Below, one piece after another: positions 42,850-52,447 of a DNA stretch of 64,000 nt; positions within the stretch are counted from its first letter, which is position 1; each line of letters opens with the position of its first letter. A program made the position numbers and the translations under genes. A model generated the notes under the pieces. That model was not told the origin of the DNA. It saw only the letters and a program-made list of their open reading frames with translations, and did no database searches. This DNA comes from GCA-2686295 sp964402995 (GTDB taxonomy: Archaea; Nanobdellota; Nanobdellia; Woesearchaeales; GCA-2686295): the NCBI GenBank assembly GCA_964402995.1, contig CAYOEA010000009.1, positions 1 to 64,000 on the forward strand, written 5' to 3'.

Positions 42850-44133
42850 TTAATTTAGAAAAGTATTCTCTTCTGTTCTATCAGTTATTTCTCCACGTAA
42901 GTTTTCAGAAATATTTTCTTTAACATCAATTCCATTTGATAATAACCATGCTAACTTTACAAAAGTTGTTTCTGGCGTCATATCGTGAAGATTGCCAAGT
43001 ATTCCTAATGCAATATTAGTTCTTCCTTCCGAATAAACATTCATATTTACTCGACCGCTTATACATTGCGATGCCATTACTACTGGAATTTTTGTGGTTA
43101 ATTCTTTTATAACTTTCAAAATTTTTGCACTTTCTTTTGTATAATCATCAACCACGGAATTTGGTAATTGTCCAAGGCCAGTTCCTTCTACGACTAATCC
43201 ATCAAATCCTTTGTAAACTGTGAATTCTTCCGCATACATATTTGTATGTGCTTTTAATAAACCAACTTTTAAATCTTCTTTAAATAATTTTAATTTTAAT
43301 TTTGCATCTGAAATTTTCCCTGAAAAATTACTTATCAAGTCAATTTTCTTTGTTTCAAAATTTACTCTTGCATAAGCTGAAGTATTAATTGGCAAAAATG
43401 CATTTCTTCTTGAAGTGTGCATTTTTCTAATCTTTGTTGCAGGCATAATTACACAATTATTATCATCTGTTTTTTCATGCATACAAACTCCAACTCCTGC
43501 AAAGTCAGTATTTACTATGAATTCTGCAGCGCAAGTTAAATTCATTGCAGCATCACTACTTCCTCTATCGGATGATCTTTGCGATCCTACAATTATTACT
43601 GGTAAATTTAATCCTTCTAAAATAAATGCAAGGGCAGCTGATGTATAATGAAGTGTGTCAGTTCCATGAGTTATGATTATTCCATCAACTCCTTTCTTTA
43701 CTTCTTTTTCTACAGCTTTTGCAATGATATTATAATGTGCAAATCGCATATTCTCTGACATCATTTGCGCAACTAATTTTGAATCTATATTTGCAATTTC
43801 TTTTAATTCTGGAAATAAATTAATTAATTCACTTGGAGAAAATTTTGCAGTTACTCCTCCTGTTTCATAATCTACCTTTGAAGCTACAGTTCCTCCGCAG
43901 TGTAATATAGAAATTGTTTTCTTTTTTGAATCGACTTTAACATCTTTAATAGATATTTTGTTTGACTTTGCTTTTTCTAAAACTTTAATTTCTTTTACTT
44001 TCTTTTTATCAATACCAATATTGTACCCACTTGAAAGCTTTAAATCCAAATATCCAACTTTATCTTCAGGCATTAAAATACCTTCAAACTCACCAGTTTT
44101 TAGAATAATCTTTACTTTATCTCCAAAGTTCAT
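42850..44133 (-). CDS. gatD: Glu-tRNA(Gln) amidotransferase subunit D
   Basis: A 427-residue protein: an N-terminal SH3-like domain (FGDKVKIILKTGEFEGILMPE) and an L-asparaginase-type domain with HCGGTVASK (catalytic Thr82), THGTDTLHYT and the conserved SDAAMNL. Releases ammonia from glutamine or asparagine for GatE. GatDE is the archaea-specific tRNA amidotransferase. Eighteen bases separate its stop from the gatE ATG. Confidence 0.92.
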   Translation of the reverse strand: MNFGDKVKIILKTGEFEGILMPEDKVGYLDLKLSSGYNIGIDKKKVKEIKVLEKAKSNKISIKDVKVDSKKKTISILHCGGTVASKVDYETGGVTAKFSPSELINLFPELKEIANIDSKLVAQMMSENMRFAHYNIIAKAVEKEVKKGVDGIIITHGTDTLHYTSAALAFILEGLNLPVIIVGSQRSSDRGSSDAAMNLTCAAEFIVNTDFAGVGVCMHEKTDDNNCVIMPATKIRKMHTSRRNAFLPINTSAYARVNFETKKIDLISNFSGKISDAKLKLKLFKEDLKVGLLKAHTNMYAEEFTVYKGFDGLVVEGTGLGQLPNSVVDDYTKESAKILKVIKELTTKIPVVMASQCISGRVNMNVYSEGRTNIALGILGNLHDMTPETTFVKLAWLLSNGIDVKENISENLRGEITDRTEENTFLN

Positions 44134-44193
44134 TGTTTTGATAAAGAATACCTGTTTAAAAAATTTTTGTAAAGAATTGATTTATTTCAAAAA

Positions 44194-44703
44194 TTATACT
44201 GTTTGAATTTTAGTTCTTGATTTACATATTTTAGCCCATGATTCTTGAAATAATTGACCTGCAATATGAAATTCTTTAGAAGAAGTCTTAAATTTCTCAA
44301 CTAAATCAGATTTATTATTTAAACTAAGTTTTAATTCACCTTGTGCAGAAAGTTCTTTTCCTGTATAATGCATAAAAGAAGCCAAAGCATCATAAGATAA
44401 ATTTCCAACATTATATGCTAATAATGATATATTATACTCAATAGTTAATATTTTACTTCCAGTTTTAAAAACAGATAAGCTTTCTGCTGCAGAATAAATA
44501 TGTTCTGAAGCTTGATAAAGTATAGATGATAATTCAAATCGTTCGTTTAACTCATCATTTTTTGCTTGTTTTGATATATCATCAGCTAAAAATAAACTAA
44601 ATTCTGCAATTTGATAAGTCGGAGTTACAAGTTTTTTAGCTAAAATAGAAATGCCTTTATTATAACCCAAAACCTGATTTGGGTGTTCTGAAAAAATCGC
44701 CAT
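44194..44703 (-). CDS. Helical protein of unknown function, 169 residues
   Basis: A soluble, mostly helical protein with no recognised motifs. Lies between cdc48 (21 bases from its stop) and gatD, same strand as both, so may be read with cdc48. Coding is supported by composition and a clean ATG start. Confidence 0.55.
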   Translation of the reverse strand: MAIFSEHPNQVLGYNKGISILAKKLVTPTYQIAEFSLFLADDISKQAKNDELNERFELSSILYQASEHIYSAAESLSVFKTGSKILTIEYNISLLAYNVGNLSYDALASFMHYTGKELSAQGELKLSLNNKSDLVEKFKTSSKEFHIAGQLFQESWAKICKSRTKIQTV

Positions 44704-44723
44704 TTTAAAAATAAAAAATTAAA

Positions 44724-47261
44724 TTAACCGTAGTAAGCAGGTTTATCATTTTGCATTTCTTTTGCTTTCGCACTTGAAAACTTATCTTTAAGACTTGCAT
44801 ATTCTGCTTCAATTTCCTTTGTCACTGAGGGTCTTACTTTATCAATGGCTTCTTCAAAATATTTCATAGAAATTGATTTTGATTTCATGTCATTTCTTAA
44901 TGCTAAAATCCCTGCTTCTCTACATATTGATTGTATATCTGCTCCAACATAATTTTCTGTTTTTGCAACTAATGAAGAAATATCTACATCTGCTTCTAAA
45001 GGCATCTTTTTTGTATGAACTTCAAAGATTTTCTTTCTTGATGGCGCATCAGGCGCTGGAGTAAGTACAATTCTATCAAATCTTCCAGGTCTAAGAAGTG
45101 CAGTATCTAAAATATCAGGTCTATTTGTTGCAGCAATTATTACTACATCATTTAGTTCTTGTAATCCATCCATTTCAGTTAGTAATTGATTTACAACTCG
45201 CTCATTCACTTTTGAATCTGATCCAGCATTTCTTTTACTTGCCATCGCATCTATTTCATCAAAAAATATTATTGATGGTGAAGCTTGTCTTGCTTTTTCA
45301 AAAATCTTTCGAACAGCTTTTTCTGATTCTCCAACCCATTTACTTAATAATTCTGGACCTTTAACTAAAATAAAATTTGCTTCTGATTCATTTGCAATTG
45401 CTTTTGCCATCATAGTCTTTCCAGTTCCTGGAGCACCATAAATTAAAACTCCTCTTGGTGGTTTAATTCCAAGTTGCTTAAATGCAGATGGATTTTTTAA
45501 TGGCCATTCTACTGCTTCAATTAATTCTTGTTTTACAGCTTCAAGTCCACCAATATCATCCCATTTTACATTTGGAACTTCGATTAACACTTCTCTCATA
45601 GCACTTGGTCTTACTGATTTTAACGCATGTTTGAAATCATCAGCTGTTATTTTTAATTTTTCAAGTACTTCTTGAGGAATTGACTCTTCTTCTAGATTTA
45701 AGTCAGGTAAAAGTCTTCTTAGAACTATCATTGCAGCTTCTTTTGCAAGAGCTGATAAATCTGCACCTACAAATCCATGTGTAATATTTGCAATTTCAGA
45801 TAATGAATCTTCTAATAATAAAGAGTCTAGTTTTGCTTTCTCAGCATTATCTAAATGGTTCTTTTCAACACCAGTCATAATTGGTTCAAATTTCTTTGGA
45901 TCAATTTCATCTAATTTTTTCAAAGCACCATTAAGAACTTCTTCTTGTTTCCCAAGATTTTTTCTCTTTGGTTCTGAAGGATTAGTTTGTGCTTCTAACT
46001 CTTTGAGATCATATTTAATTCTGTTTAAGTCTTTTTTAACTAATAATTTTGTATTATTCAAATTATATTCAGGAGTAATTGGCATATTTCTTGTATGAAT
46101 TTTCATAATTGATAATCTGCCTTCTTTTTGTGGAACTCCAATTTCTAATTCTCTATCAAATCTTCCTGGTCTTCTAAGAGCAGGATCTAGTGAGTTTGGA
46201 ATATTTGTTGCTGCAATTACTACTACTTTTCCTCGACTTTTTAGTCCGTCCATTAAAGCAAGCATTTGTGCTACAACTCTTCTTTCAACTTCTCCTTTAC
46301 TCTCTTCTCTCTTTGAAGCAATTGCATCAATTTCATCAATGAAAATTATACTTGGCGCATTCTTTTCTGCTTCGTCAAATTTCTTTCGAAGATTTTCTTC
46401 ACTCTGACCATAATATTTACTCATAATTTCAGGTCCATTAATTACTGAGAAGTTTGCATTTGTTTCATTTGCTACTGCTTTTGCAAGTAATGTTTTTCCT
46501 GTTCCTGGAGGTCCATGTAATAAAACTCCTTTTGGAGGTTCAATTCCAAGTCTTTCAAAAACTTCAGGATGCTTCAAAGGAAGTTCTACCATTTCTCTAA
46601 CTTTTTTAATCTCAGAATCTAATCCACCAACATCTTCATAAGAAATATCTAATAATGACTCATCATCACTTGATTCTTGTGCTTCAGGATTATATTCTAT
46701 AATTGTATGTTCTGTTATTAATACAGGTTGCTTTGGTTGTGCATCAACCACTAAGAATTTTATATCTCCAAGACCAAATCCAGCCATAGTTTCTCCAAGC
46801 ATTGAAAAAACATCGTCATACATTGGATTTCCAACCATGGTATTTCTTCGTCTTTTTGTTCCACCAAGTGAAACAATATCGCCTTTCACTATTGCTCGAC
46901 CTAATAATCCTTGTTTGAATACTTCTGCGCTTGCTTTTATTACAACACCTTTTCTTGCAGGTGCAATTATGATCTTTTTAGCTTCTTTTACATCAGCTTT
47001 TCTTATTTCGACATGTTCTCCAATAGTTGTTTTTCCATTTCGTCTAACTAAGCCATCCATTCGAATTATATTTAATCCAATATCTCCTGGTAATGATCTG
47101 TCGGTTATGGCTACAGTTGTTCGTTCACCCTTAATCTCAACAATATTTCCAGGTCTAATATCTAAATCCCTCATAAATGAAGTATCTATTCTAACGATTC
47201 CTTTGTTGACATCTTCTTGAATTGCTTCTGCGACTTTTAATTTAACAACCAGTTTGTTCAC
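44724..47261 (-). CDS. CDC48/VCP-type AAA+ ATPase with an inserted segment
   Basis: About 845 residues: N-terminal double-psi barrel domain (to about 190), D1 AAA module with GPPGTGKT (about 250) and IIFIDEIDA, D2 module with GAPGTGKT (about 610) and IIFFDEIDA. Unfolds ubiquitin-like or damaged protein clients and feeds the proteasome. Between IHTRNMPITPEYN and LSEIANITHGFVGADL, where other CDC48 proteins have about 10 residues, there is a charged helical insert of about 85 residues. Start uncertain: in-frame TTG 47270 or GTG 47261 after a TATA-rich region. Confidence 0.92.
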   Translation of the reverse strand: MNKLVVKLKVAEAIQEDVNKGIVRIDTSFMRDLDIRPGNIVEIKGERTTVAITDRSLPGDIGLNIIRMDGLVRRNGKTTIGEHVEIRKADVKEAKKIIIAPARKGVVIKASAEVFKQGLLGRAIVKGDIVSLGGTKRRRNTMVGNPMYDDVFSMLGETMAGFGLGDIKFLVVDAQPKQPVLITEHTIIEYNPEAQESSDDESLLDISYEDVGGLDSEIKKVREMVELPLKHPEVFERLGIEPPKGVLLHGPPGTGKTLLAKAVANETNANFSVINGPEIMSKYYGQSEENLRKKFDEAEKNAPSIIFIDEIDAIASKREESKGEVERRVVAQMLALMDGLKSRGKVVVIAATNIPNSLDPALRRPGRFDRELEIGVPQKEGRLSIMKIHTRNMPITPEYNLNNTKLLVKKDLNRIKYDLKELEAQTNPSEPKRKNLGKQEEVLNGALKKLDEIDPKKFEPIMTGVEKNHLDNAEKAKLDSLLLEDSLSEIANITHGFVGADLSALAKEAAMIVLRRLLPDLNLEEESIPQEVLEKLKITADDFKHALKSVRPSAMREVLIEVPNVKWDDIGGLEAVKQELIEAVEWPLKNPSAFKQLGIKPPRGVLIYGAPGTGKTMMAKAIANESEANFILVKGPELLSKWVGESEKAVRKIFEKARQASPSIIFFDEIDAMASKRNAGSDSKVNERVVNQLLTEMDGLQELNDVVIIAATNRPDILDTALLRPGRFDRIVLTPAPDAPSRKKIFEVHTKKMPLEADVDISSLVAKTENYVGADIQSICREAGILALRNDMKSKSISMKYFEEAIDKVRPSVTKEIEAEYASLKDKFSSAKAKEMQNDKPAYYG

Positions 47262-47336
47262 CTCGAACAATATTTATATCATAATTTTAGTAATTTAAAA
47301 AAAATAATTTAGAAGAAAAAAATTAAACTAAAAGTT

Positions 47337-47735
47337 TTACTTAACTTTTGGCATAGGTATTGGTGCAGGAAGATTTACATCTCTTGAAAGCACAACAGAT
47401 TGTACATTACATCTACTTAATATTTGATTCATTAAAGAAGTTGTAAATGTGCCTGTAAGCTTTTTATCCTTATTCCAAGTATCTATAGTTTCAGTTACAA
47501 CTTTTGCATCTGCTACAAATAGAATTTCACCATCAAGGTCAATTGTTCCTACTCCAGGTTCATACTTTACTGAATAGGTAAATTCGAATTTCATTGCAGA
47601 TCTTTTTGCATCAACTGCAAGCTTTGCTTCTGAAATGTTTTTGATTAAAACATTGTTCTTCACATCAACTTTGCCTTTCATTGGCTTGTTTTTCTGAACA
47701 CACATTTTTATAAAATTGAAGTTTACTATAGTCAT
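47337..47735 (-). CDS. Small conserved-looking protein of unknown function, 132 residues
   Basis: A soluble beta-rich domain (FEFTYSVKYEPGVGTIDLDGEILF) ending in a Pro-rich tail. The layout is reminiscent of uncharacterised DPANN proteins, but I cannot name a family. The ATG at 47735 is preferred over the one 18 bases upstream because a GGTGG ribosome site lies between them. Confidence 0.6.
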   Translation of the reverse strand: MTIVNFNFIKMCVQKNKPMKGKVDVKNNVLIKNISEAKLAVDAKRSAMKFEFTYSVKYEPGVGTIDLDGEILFVADAKVVTETIDTWNKDKKLTGTFTTSLMNQILSRCNVQSVVLSRDVNLPAPIPMPKVK

Positions 47736-47855
47736 AATACCACCTGTCAACAAAGATAGAGATTTTATTTATAAAGTTTTGTGTACTCTTCCACCATAAA
47801 AATTTCAAAATATTTATATAAGAAATATGCTTTCTTTTGTCTATGAACATAAAAA

Positions 47856-47935
47856 GTGATTACGCGTGGCTTTAACTTTCTTTTCTTAATAGATTTCTCT
47901 ATATTAAATTTAATTGGTGATTACGCGTGGCTTTA
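47856..47935 (+). promoter_or_regulatory. 19-base direct repeat in the trpB promoter region
   Basis: GTGATTACGCGTGGCTTTA occurs at 47856-47874 and again at 47917-47935, exact, 61 bases apart (about six DNA turns). Copy 2 abuts the TATA box CTATATAAAA (about 47937-47946) of trpB; another TATA (ATTTATATAA, about 47810-47820) lies before copy 1. The rest of 47754-48091 holds a roughly 120-base leader with a TAGTCT/AGACTA hairpin, and a GGAGGTG ribosome site. Confidence 0.6.
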
Positions 47936-48091
47936 GCTATATAAAATTTAATCTCATCAACTTATGTCATCTTATATTTAGAGTTTCTAATGGATTATGG
48001 CACCTGACTTCCAAAATTCTAGTTTGTAGTCTATTAACCAAAGACTATTGATCAAAATAATTCAAAAAACTAAATTCGGAGGTGGATTACT

Positions 48092-49333
48092 ATGTCCATT
48101 GAAACTAAAAATAAAATAAATACAATTAATAAAATTAATCAAACACAACAAACATACAACTACCCAAATTCAGAAGGTTTTTTTGGAGAGTTTGGAGGGA
48201 GTTTTATTCCGCCACAGCTCTCGCCTTTATTAGATGAACTTGCACAAGAATTCGAAGATGCAAAGAATGATGAAGATTTCATAATTGAATATGTCAGTCT
48301 TCTAAAGGATTTTATTGGTCGACCATCACCACTTTATCTTGCAAGTAATTTAAGCAAAGAAGTTGGTTGTAAAGTTTATCTTAAACGTGAGGATTTAAAC
48401 CATACTGGGGCTCATAAAATCAATAACACTATTGGTCAAGCTCTTCTTGCAAAACGTATGGGAAAAAAGAAAATCATAGCAGAAACTGGAGCAGGTCAAC
48501 ATGGAGTTGCAACTGCTACAGCAGCTGCTCTTCTTGGCATGGAATGTGAAATTTTCATGGGCGAGATTGATGTAAAAAAACAAGCAGTTAATCTTGCTAG
48601 AATGCAAATTCTTGGTGCAAAAGTCAACATTGTAAGTTCTGGAGGAAGATGTCTTAAAGATGCAGTTGATCAAGCCTTAAGTTTTTACATTCAAAATCCT
48701 GACGTATTTTATTTGCTTGGATCAGTTGTTGGACCAAAACCTTATCCTGAAATGGTTCGTTTTTTCCAAAAAATAATTGGAAAAGAAGCTAGAAAACAAA
48801 TTTTAGAGAAAGAAGGAAAACTCCCAACTCATCTGATTGCTTGTGTTGGTGGTGGCAGTAATGCTATTGGTTTATTCTTTGATTTCATAAAAGACTCAAG
48901 CACTAAATTAATAGCAGTTGAACCTAGCGGTAAAAATTTTAAGCCTGGAAATCATGCAGCAACATTAACTCTTGGATCGACAGGTACAATCCATGGTTTT
49001 AGATGCACTCTTCTCCAAGACAAAGAAGGAAATCCCCTTCCTGTTCATTCGATTGCTTCAGGTTTAGATTATCCTGGTGTTGGTCCAGAGCATTGCCTTC
49101 TAAAAGAACTTGGCAGACTTGATGTTTTAACTGTCAGCGACAAAGAAGCTTTAGATGCATTTTACAAACTTAGTCAAATTGAAGGAATAACTCCTGCTCT
49201 TGAAAGTAGCCATGCTATTGCAGGACTTTTCAAGCTTGAAAATTTAGATAAAGATTCAATTATCATTCTTAATTTGTCGGGTCGAGGAGATAAAGATGTT
49301 GAATTTGTAGCTGCATTAAACAAAACACAATAA
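48092..49333 (+). CDS. trpB: Tryptophan synthase beta subunit
   Basis: A 413-residue TrpB1-type enzyme. REDLNHTGAHKINN holds the PLP lysine, ETGAGQHGVATATAAALLGM and GGGSNAIG bind the cofactor phosphate, and ASGLDYPGVGPEH is the conserved region near the indole tunnel. Joins indole and serine to give tryptophan. No trpA or other trp gene is in the window, so it may salvage indole. Followed 60 bases later by trpS. Confidence 0.95.
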   Translation: MSIETKNKINTINKINQTQQTYNYPNSEGFFGEFGGSFIPPQLSPLLDELAQEFEDAKNDEDFIIEYVSLLKDFIGRPSPLYLASNLSKEVGCKVYLKREDLNHTGAHKINNTIGQALLAKRMGKKKIIAETGAGQHGVATATAAALLGMECEIFMGEIDVKKQAVNLARMQILGAKVNIVSSGGRCLKDAVDQALSFYIQNPDVFYLLGSVVGPKPYPEMVRFFQKIIGKEARKQILEKEGKLPTHLIACVGGGSNAIGLFFDFIKDSSTKLIAVEPSGKNFKPGNHAATLTLGSTGTIHGFRCTLLQDKEGNPLPVHSIASGLDYPGVGPEHCLLKELGRLDVLTVSDKEALDAFYKLSQIEGITPALESSHAIAGLFKLENLDKDSIIILNLSGRGDKDVEFVAALNKTQ

Positions 49334-49337
49334 TTTA

Positions 49338-49363
49338 TTTTTTTAGGGGTTTTCCCCAAAAAG
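49338..49363 (+). terminator. Hairpin between trpB and trpS
   Basis: TTTTT-A-GGGG, loop TTTT, CCCC-AAAAA (49340-49362): nine pairs with one bulged A, in the 60-base gap. Could terminate trpB transcription or protect its 3' end; the trpS promoter or readthrough lies beyond. Confidence 0.45.
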
Positions 49364-49393
49364 TTTAATAAGAATAAATATTTAGGTGATAAA

Positions 49394-50482
49394 ATGGTAA
49401 AAATTATTGATCCTTACGGATCAGAACTAGTAGAAGATTATACTAAAGTAATCAAAGATTTTGGTTTAGATACTTTTGATAAAACAAAGTTTCCAAATCC
49501 AAACAAAGCTATGCGAAGAGGAGTTGTTTTTGCAGGTAGAGGGTTAGATGTTATTTCAAAATGTATTAAAGAAAAAAAACCCTTTTATGCTCTTAGCGGT
49601 ATTATGCCAACCAATGATACTATTCATCTTGGAACTAAATTAGTTGTTGAGAATCTTAGATACTTTCAAGAACAAGGTGCAAAAGTTTACATCTTAGTTG
49701 CAGACTTAGAAGCACTTGCAGCACGTGGAGTCTCACTTGAAGAAGGAAAACGTAGAGCTATGGAATTTCACATCCCTGCGTATATTGCTCTTGGTCTTGA
49801 TCCTAAAAAAACAATATTCTATTTTCAATCTGAAAACAAGGATGTTATTCACTTTGCTTATCAAGCTTCAAGAAAAATTACTCTTAATGAATTCAAAGCA
49901 GTTTATGGAAATGCTGATCCAGGTAGAATTATGAGCGCTGTAACTCAAGTTGGAGATATTTTATTTCCTCAAATGATTGAGCGTATGCCTGGAATTATCC
50001 CTGTTGGTATTGATCAAGAACCTCATATCCGTCTTTCGAGAGATGTTGTTAATCGTATGAAGAAACTTAAATTTTTCCCACCATGTTCATTATATCATAA
50101 ATTCACACCCTCGCTTAATGGCAATGTTAAGATGTCAAAATCTAAACCTGAGTCTTGCATCAATATTCCTGAAGATATTGCAAAAGTCAAAAAGAAAATT
50201 ATGCGTGCTCTTAGCGGTGGTCGTGAAACTCTTGAAGAACATAGAAAACTTGGAGCAATTGTTGAGAATGACATGTCTTTTGAATTATTAAAACAACATT
50301 TTTTAGGAGATGATGCCGAACTTGACAAAATCTACGAGGAATATAGTAAAGGTAGAATGCTTTCTGGCGAAATCAAAAAATTCACTGCAGAAAAAGCTGC
50401 AGAATTCATGGAAGACTTTGATAAAAAATTAAATGAAGCTAGAAAAATTGTTCATACACTTAATTTTGTGAAATTTAAATAA
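49394..50482 (+). CDS. trpS: Tryptophanyl-tRNA synthetase
   Basis: A 362-residue class I synthetase. SGIMPTNDTIHLGTK carries the HIGH-type motif, VGIDQEPHIRLSRDV matches the archaeal/eukaryotic TrpRS tryptophan-site segment, and VKMSKSKPES is the KMSKS loop. Shorter N terminus than many archaeal TrpRS. Lies directly downstream of trpB, linking tryptophan supply to its use. TyrRS was the alternative; the DQEP segment and context favour TrpRS. AGGTGAT ribosome site. Confidence 0.85.
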   Translation: MVKIIDPYGSELVEDYTKVIKDFGLDTFDKTKFPNPNKAMRRGVVFAGRGLDVISKCIKEKKPFYALSGIMPTNDTIHLGTKLVVENLRYFQEQGAKVYILVADLEALAARGVSLEEGKRRAMEFHIPAYIALGLDPKKTIFYFQSENKDVIHFAYQASRKITLNEFKAVYGNADPGRIMSAVTQVGDILFPQMIERMPGIIPVGIDQEPHIRLSRDVVNRMKKLKFFPPCSLYHKFTPSLNGNVKMSKSKPESCINIPEDIAKVKKKIMRALSGGRETLEEHRKLGAIVENDMSFELLKQHFLGDDAELDKIYEEYSKGRMLSGEIKKFTAEKAAEFMEDFDKKLNEARKIVHTLNFVKFK

Positions 50483-50547
50483 TAGTAATAATTTCAAAAA
50501 TTTTTTATACTACTAAACTAAATTATAATTTATCGAGGTGATTATAT

Positions 50548-50814
50548 ATGTTTAAAGTTGCACCATTACAAAGTAATTTCATGCTTGTAGCAATGTTTGG
50601 TTTCTTAATTACGGCTTATTACACTACACATCCTATTTTCAAATCTTGGGCGTGGTCTTTTATGATAATATTCATAATTATGTTTATTGCGAGTATGATC
50701 AGCATGTCTAATGCTCCACTTACGCCAGAACACTTAGATAATTTGGCAATTCATGACAAAGATCATTTTAAGAAACGTAAAAAAGCTAAAACCAAAACTA
50801 AAGCTAAAAAATAA
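50548..50814 (+). CDS. Small two-helix membrane protein
   Basis: An 88-residue protein with two hydrophobic helices (about 12-27 and 35-52), then an acidic stretch and a Lys/Ala/Thr-rich basic tail (KKRKKAKTKTKAKK), which probably faces the cytoplasm and could touch nucleic acid or ribosomes. GAGGTGAT ribosome site. No family recognised. Confidence 0.62.
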   Translation: MFKVAPLQSNFMLVAMFGFLITAYYTTHPIFKSWAWSFMIIFIIMFIASMISMSNAPLTPEHLDNLAIHDKDHFKKRKKAKTKTKAKK

Positions 50815-50832
50815 ATTTAAAAATTTTTTTAT

Positions 50833-51138
50833 TTATTTATTTGAATACATTTCATCAAACTTATTTTTCGCTTTTGCTTCTTTCCAATAAACAGAATGAC
50901 TTGCTCTTTTTTCAAATAATGAAATTGCTAGATTAATTATATCAGATTGATATTCTTTTAGATTCTTATCAGAAAAAAGTTTTTTTGCATCATCTATACA
51001 TTCTTTCATTAAAATTAAATTCTCATTTCTACACTCACTTTCAGTCTTATTTTCTTCTTCATCTGAAAGATAAATTTCTTCCCATCGAGGATAAGTGCTG
51101 TTCTCAAGTGTTCTTGGAAATGATTTTGAAAAAGCCAT
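50833..51138 (-). CDS. Small soluble protein of unknown function, 101 residues
   Basis: Charged and helical, with no motif I recognise; contains ASHSVYWKEAKAKNKF near the C terminus, reminiscent of helical hairpin (HEPN-like) proteins but too weak to call. Clean ATG start; convergent with the preceding gene. Confidence 0.5.
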   Translation of the reverse strand: MAFSKSFPRTLENSTYPRWEEIYLSDEEENKTESECRNENLILMKECIDDAKKLFSDKNLKEYQSDIINLAISLFEKRASHSVYWKEAKAKNKFDEMYSNK

Positions 51139-51220
51139 AATACATTCTTATTTCCCAGATTTATAAAGCTTTTTCAAAAATTTCAATAGAATTTCTGGAA
51201 AAGTCCCATGAATATTAGAT

Positions 51221-52399
51221 TTATGATATTTTCTGCGGATGCGCGTAAATCTTATGATCCAGATAGAAAGATGCAATTATTATTCCTATCGCTATAATGA
51301 TTGCGTTAACTGCAAATATACTGCTAATACCCCATATTGAAACTATTAGACCGCTAAATATGAAACTTATGAAACTTCCAATTTTTGCAATTGACATATA
51401 TGAGCCAACTATTTCTCCTTCTTTTTTTGTCTTTTCTCCAATATCAGACATTAAACTCCATGCAGAAACATTCCAAATAGCACCACCAACTCCTTGGAAC
51501 AATAATAATATCAATAAAACCCAATAAGTATTTGTTGTTGATACAAAAAACATAAAGAATGCATAGATCCCACAACCTACAAGTATCAAAGTTCCTCGAT
51601 TAAATTTATCACTTAATTGTCCAAAAAAGAATTGAAACAGGTTAGTCACACCTAAGAAAAACATTGCAAGACCTATTGAGCTGTAAGTCAAACCTAATTT
51701 CTCAATTATTAAAAGTGGCATAAATACTTGTATTGCAGGTGTTGTTGCATGCATAACCATTCCAAGTATTGCCATAGCTTTGAGCGGTCTTTCTGCTAAA
51801 AAATTCTTAATTCCAGCGTACAAATTAAAACTTTTTTTGCTTGGTTTTACTTTTAGTTTTGGTGTTCTATAAACAAGCATAAATGATAATGCAAGTAAAA
51901 TAACTGCTGAAAGTATAAATGGTGCTTTAATGAATAATTTATCAACTAATAATCCTCCAATTATTGGTGCAACTATTGCTCCAATATGACCTATTGAAAA
52001 ACTCCAACCAGCATATTTTCCTCTTTCTTTATTTGTCAATGAATCTTCTATTTTTGCAATTGCAACTAATGTTACTGCAACAAAAGCAACTGCGCCAAAT
52101 AATCTTGCACCTGCAATGAATATCCAATGATTGCCAATTAAATAAAATATTATTGCAGTGATTTGAAGAATCATTCCTATGATTATAACCCACATCCGAC
52201 CAATTTCATCAGAAAGTTTTCCCATTATAGAAGATGAAAAAATTGTAAATAATGGTGATAAAGAAAATATTAATCCTATTTGAAAAGCATCTAGTCCTAA
52301 TGATTTAACATAAGGTGCCAGTATTGGCATAAATAAATAGACTGCAAATAAATACAATACATTTATTCCTGTTGCTTGTATATATTCTTTATAGTGCAT
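51221..52399 (-). CDS. Major facilitator superfamily transporter
   Basis: A 392-residue polytopic protein with 12 predicted helices. The MFS loop-2/3 motif is present as GKLSDEIGRMWV, and a second copy GQLSDKFNRGTLIL begins the second half. Substrate unknown; the build fits drug or small-metabolite efflux carriers. Confidence 0.85.
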   Translation of the reverse strand: MHYKEYIQATGINVLYLFAVYLFMPILAPYVKSLGLDAFQIGLIFSLSPLFTIFSSSIMGKLSDEIGRMWVIIIGMILQITAIIFYLIGNHWIFIAGARLFGAVAFVAVTLVAIAKIEDSLTNKERGKYAGWSFSIGHIGAIVAPIIGGLLVDKLFIKAPFILSAVILLALSFMLVYRTPKLKVKPSKKSFNLYAGIKNFLAERPLKAMAILGMVMHATTPAIQVFMPLLIIEKLGLTYSSIGLAMFFLGVTNLFQFFFGQLSDKFNRGTLILVGCGIYAFFMFFVSTTNTYWVLLILLLFQGVGGAIWNVSAWSLMSDIGEKTKKEGEIVGSYMSIAKIGSFISFIFSGLIVSIWGISSIFAVNAIIIAIGIIIASFYLDHKIYAHPQKIS

Positions 52400-52447
52400 T
52401 CTCTAAAACTTTAATAAAAACTTAAAATAAAAAGTTTAATCCTCTTT

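Noticed and set aside
46837..47220. A 127-codon plus-strand ORF opposite the N-terminal part of CDC48
   Set aside because: Antisense shadow of conserved CDC48 sequence; no ribosome site or family resemblance.
47960..48091. Tryptophan attenuator or T-box leader before trpB
   Set aside because: The tiny leader frames contain no run of Trp codons and there is no terminator/antiterminator pair or T-box-like sequence.
49394..50482. Tyrosyl-tRNA synthetase
   Set aside because: The GIDQEPHIRLSRD segment and the location after trpB fit TrpRS better than TyrRS.
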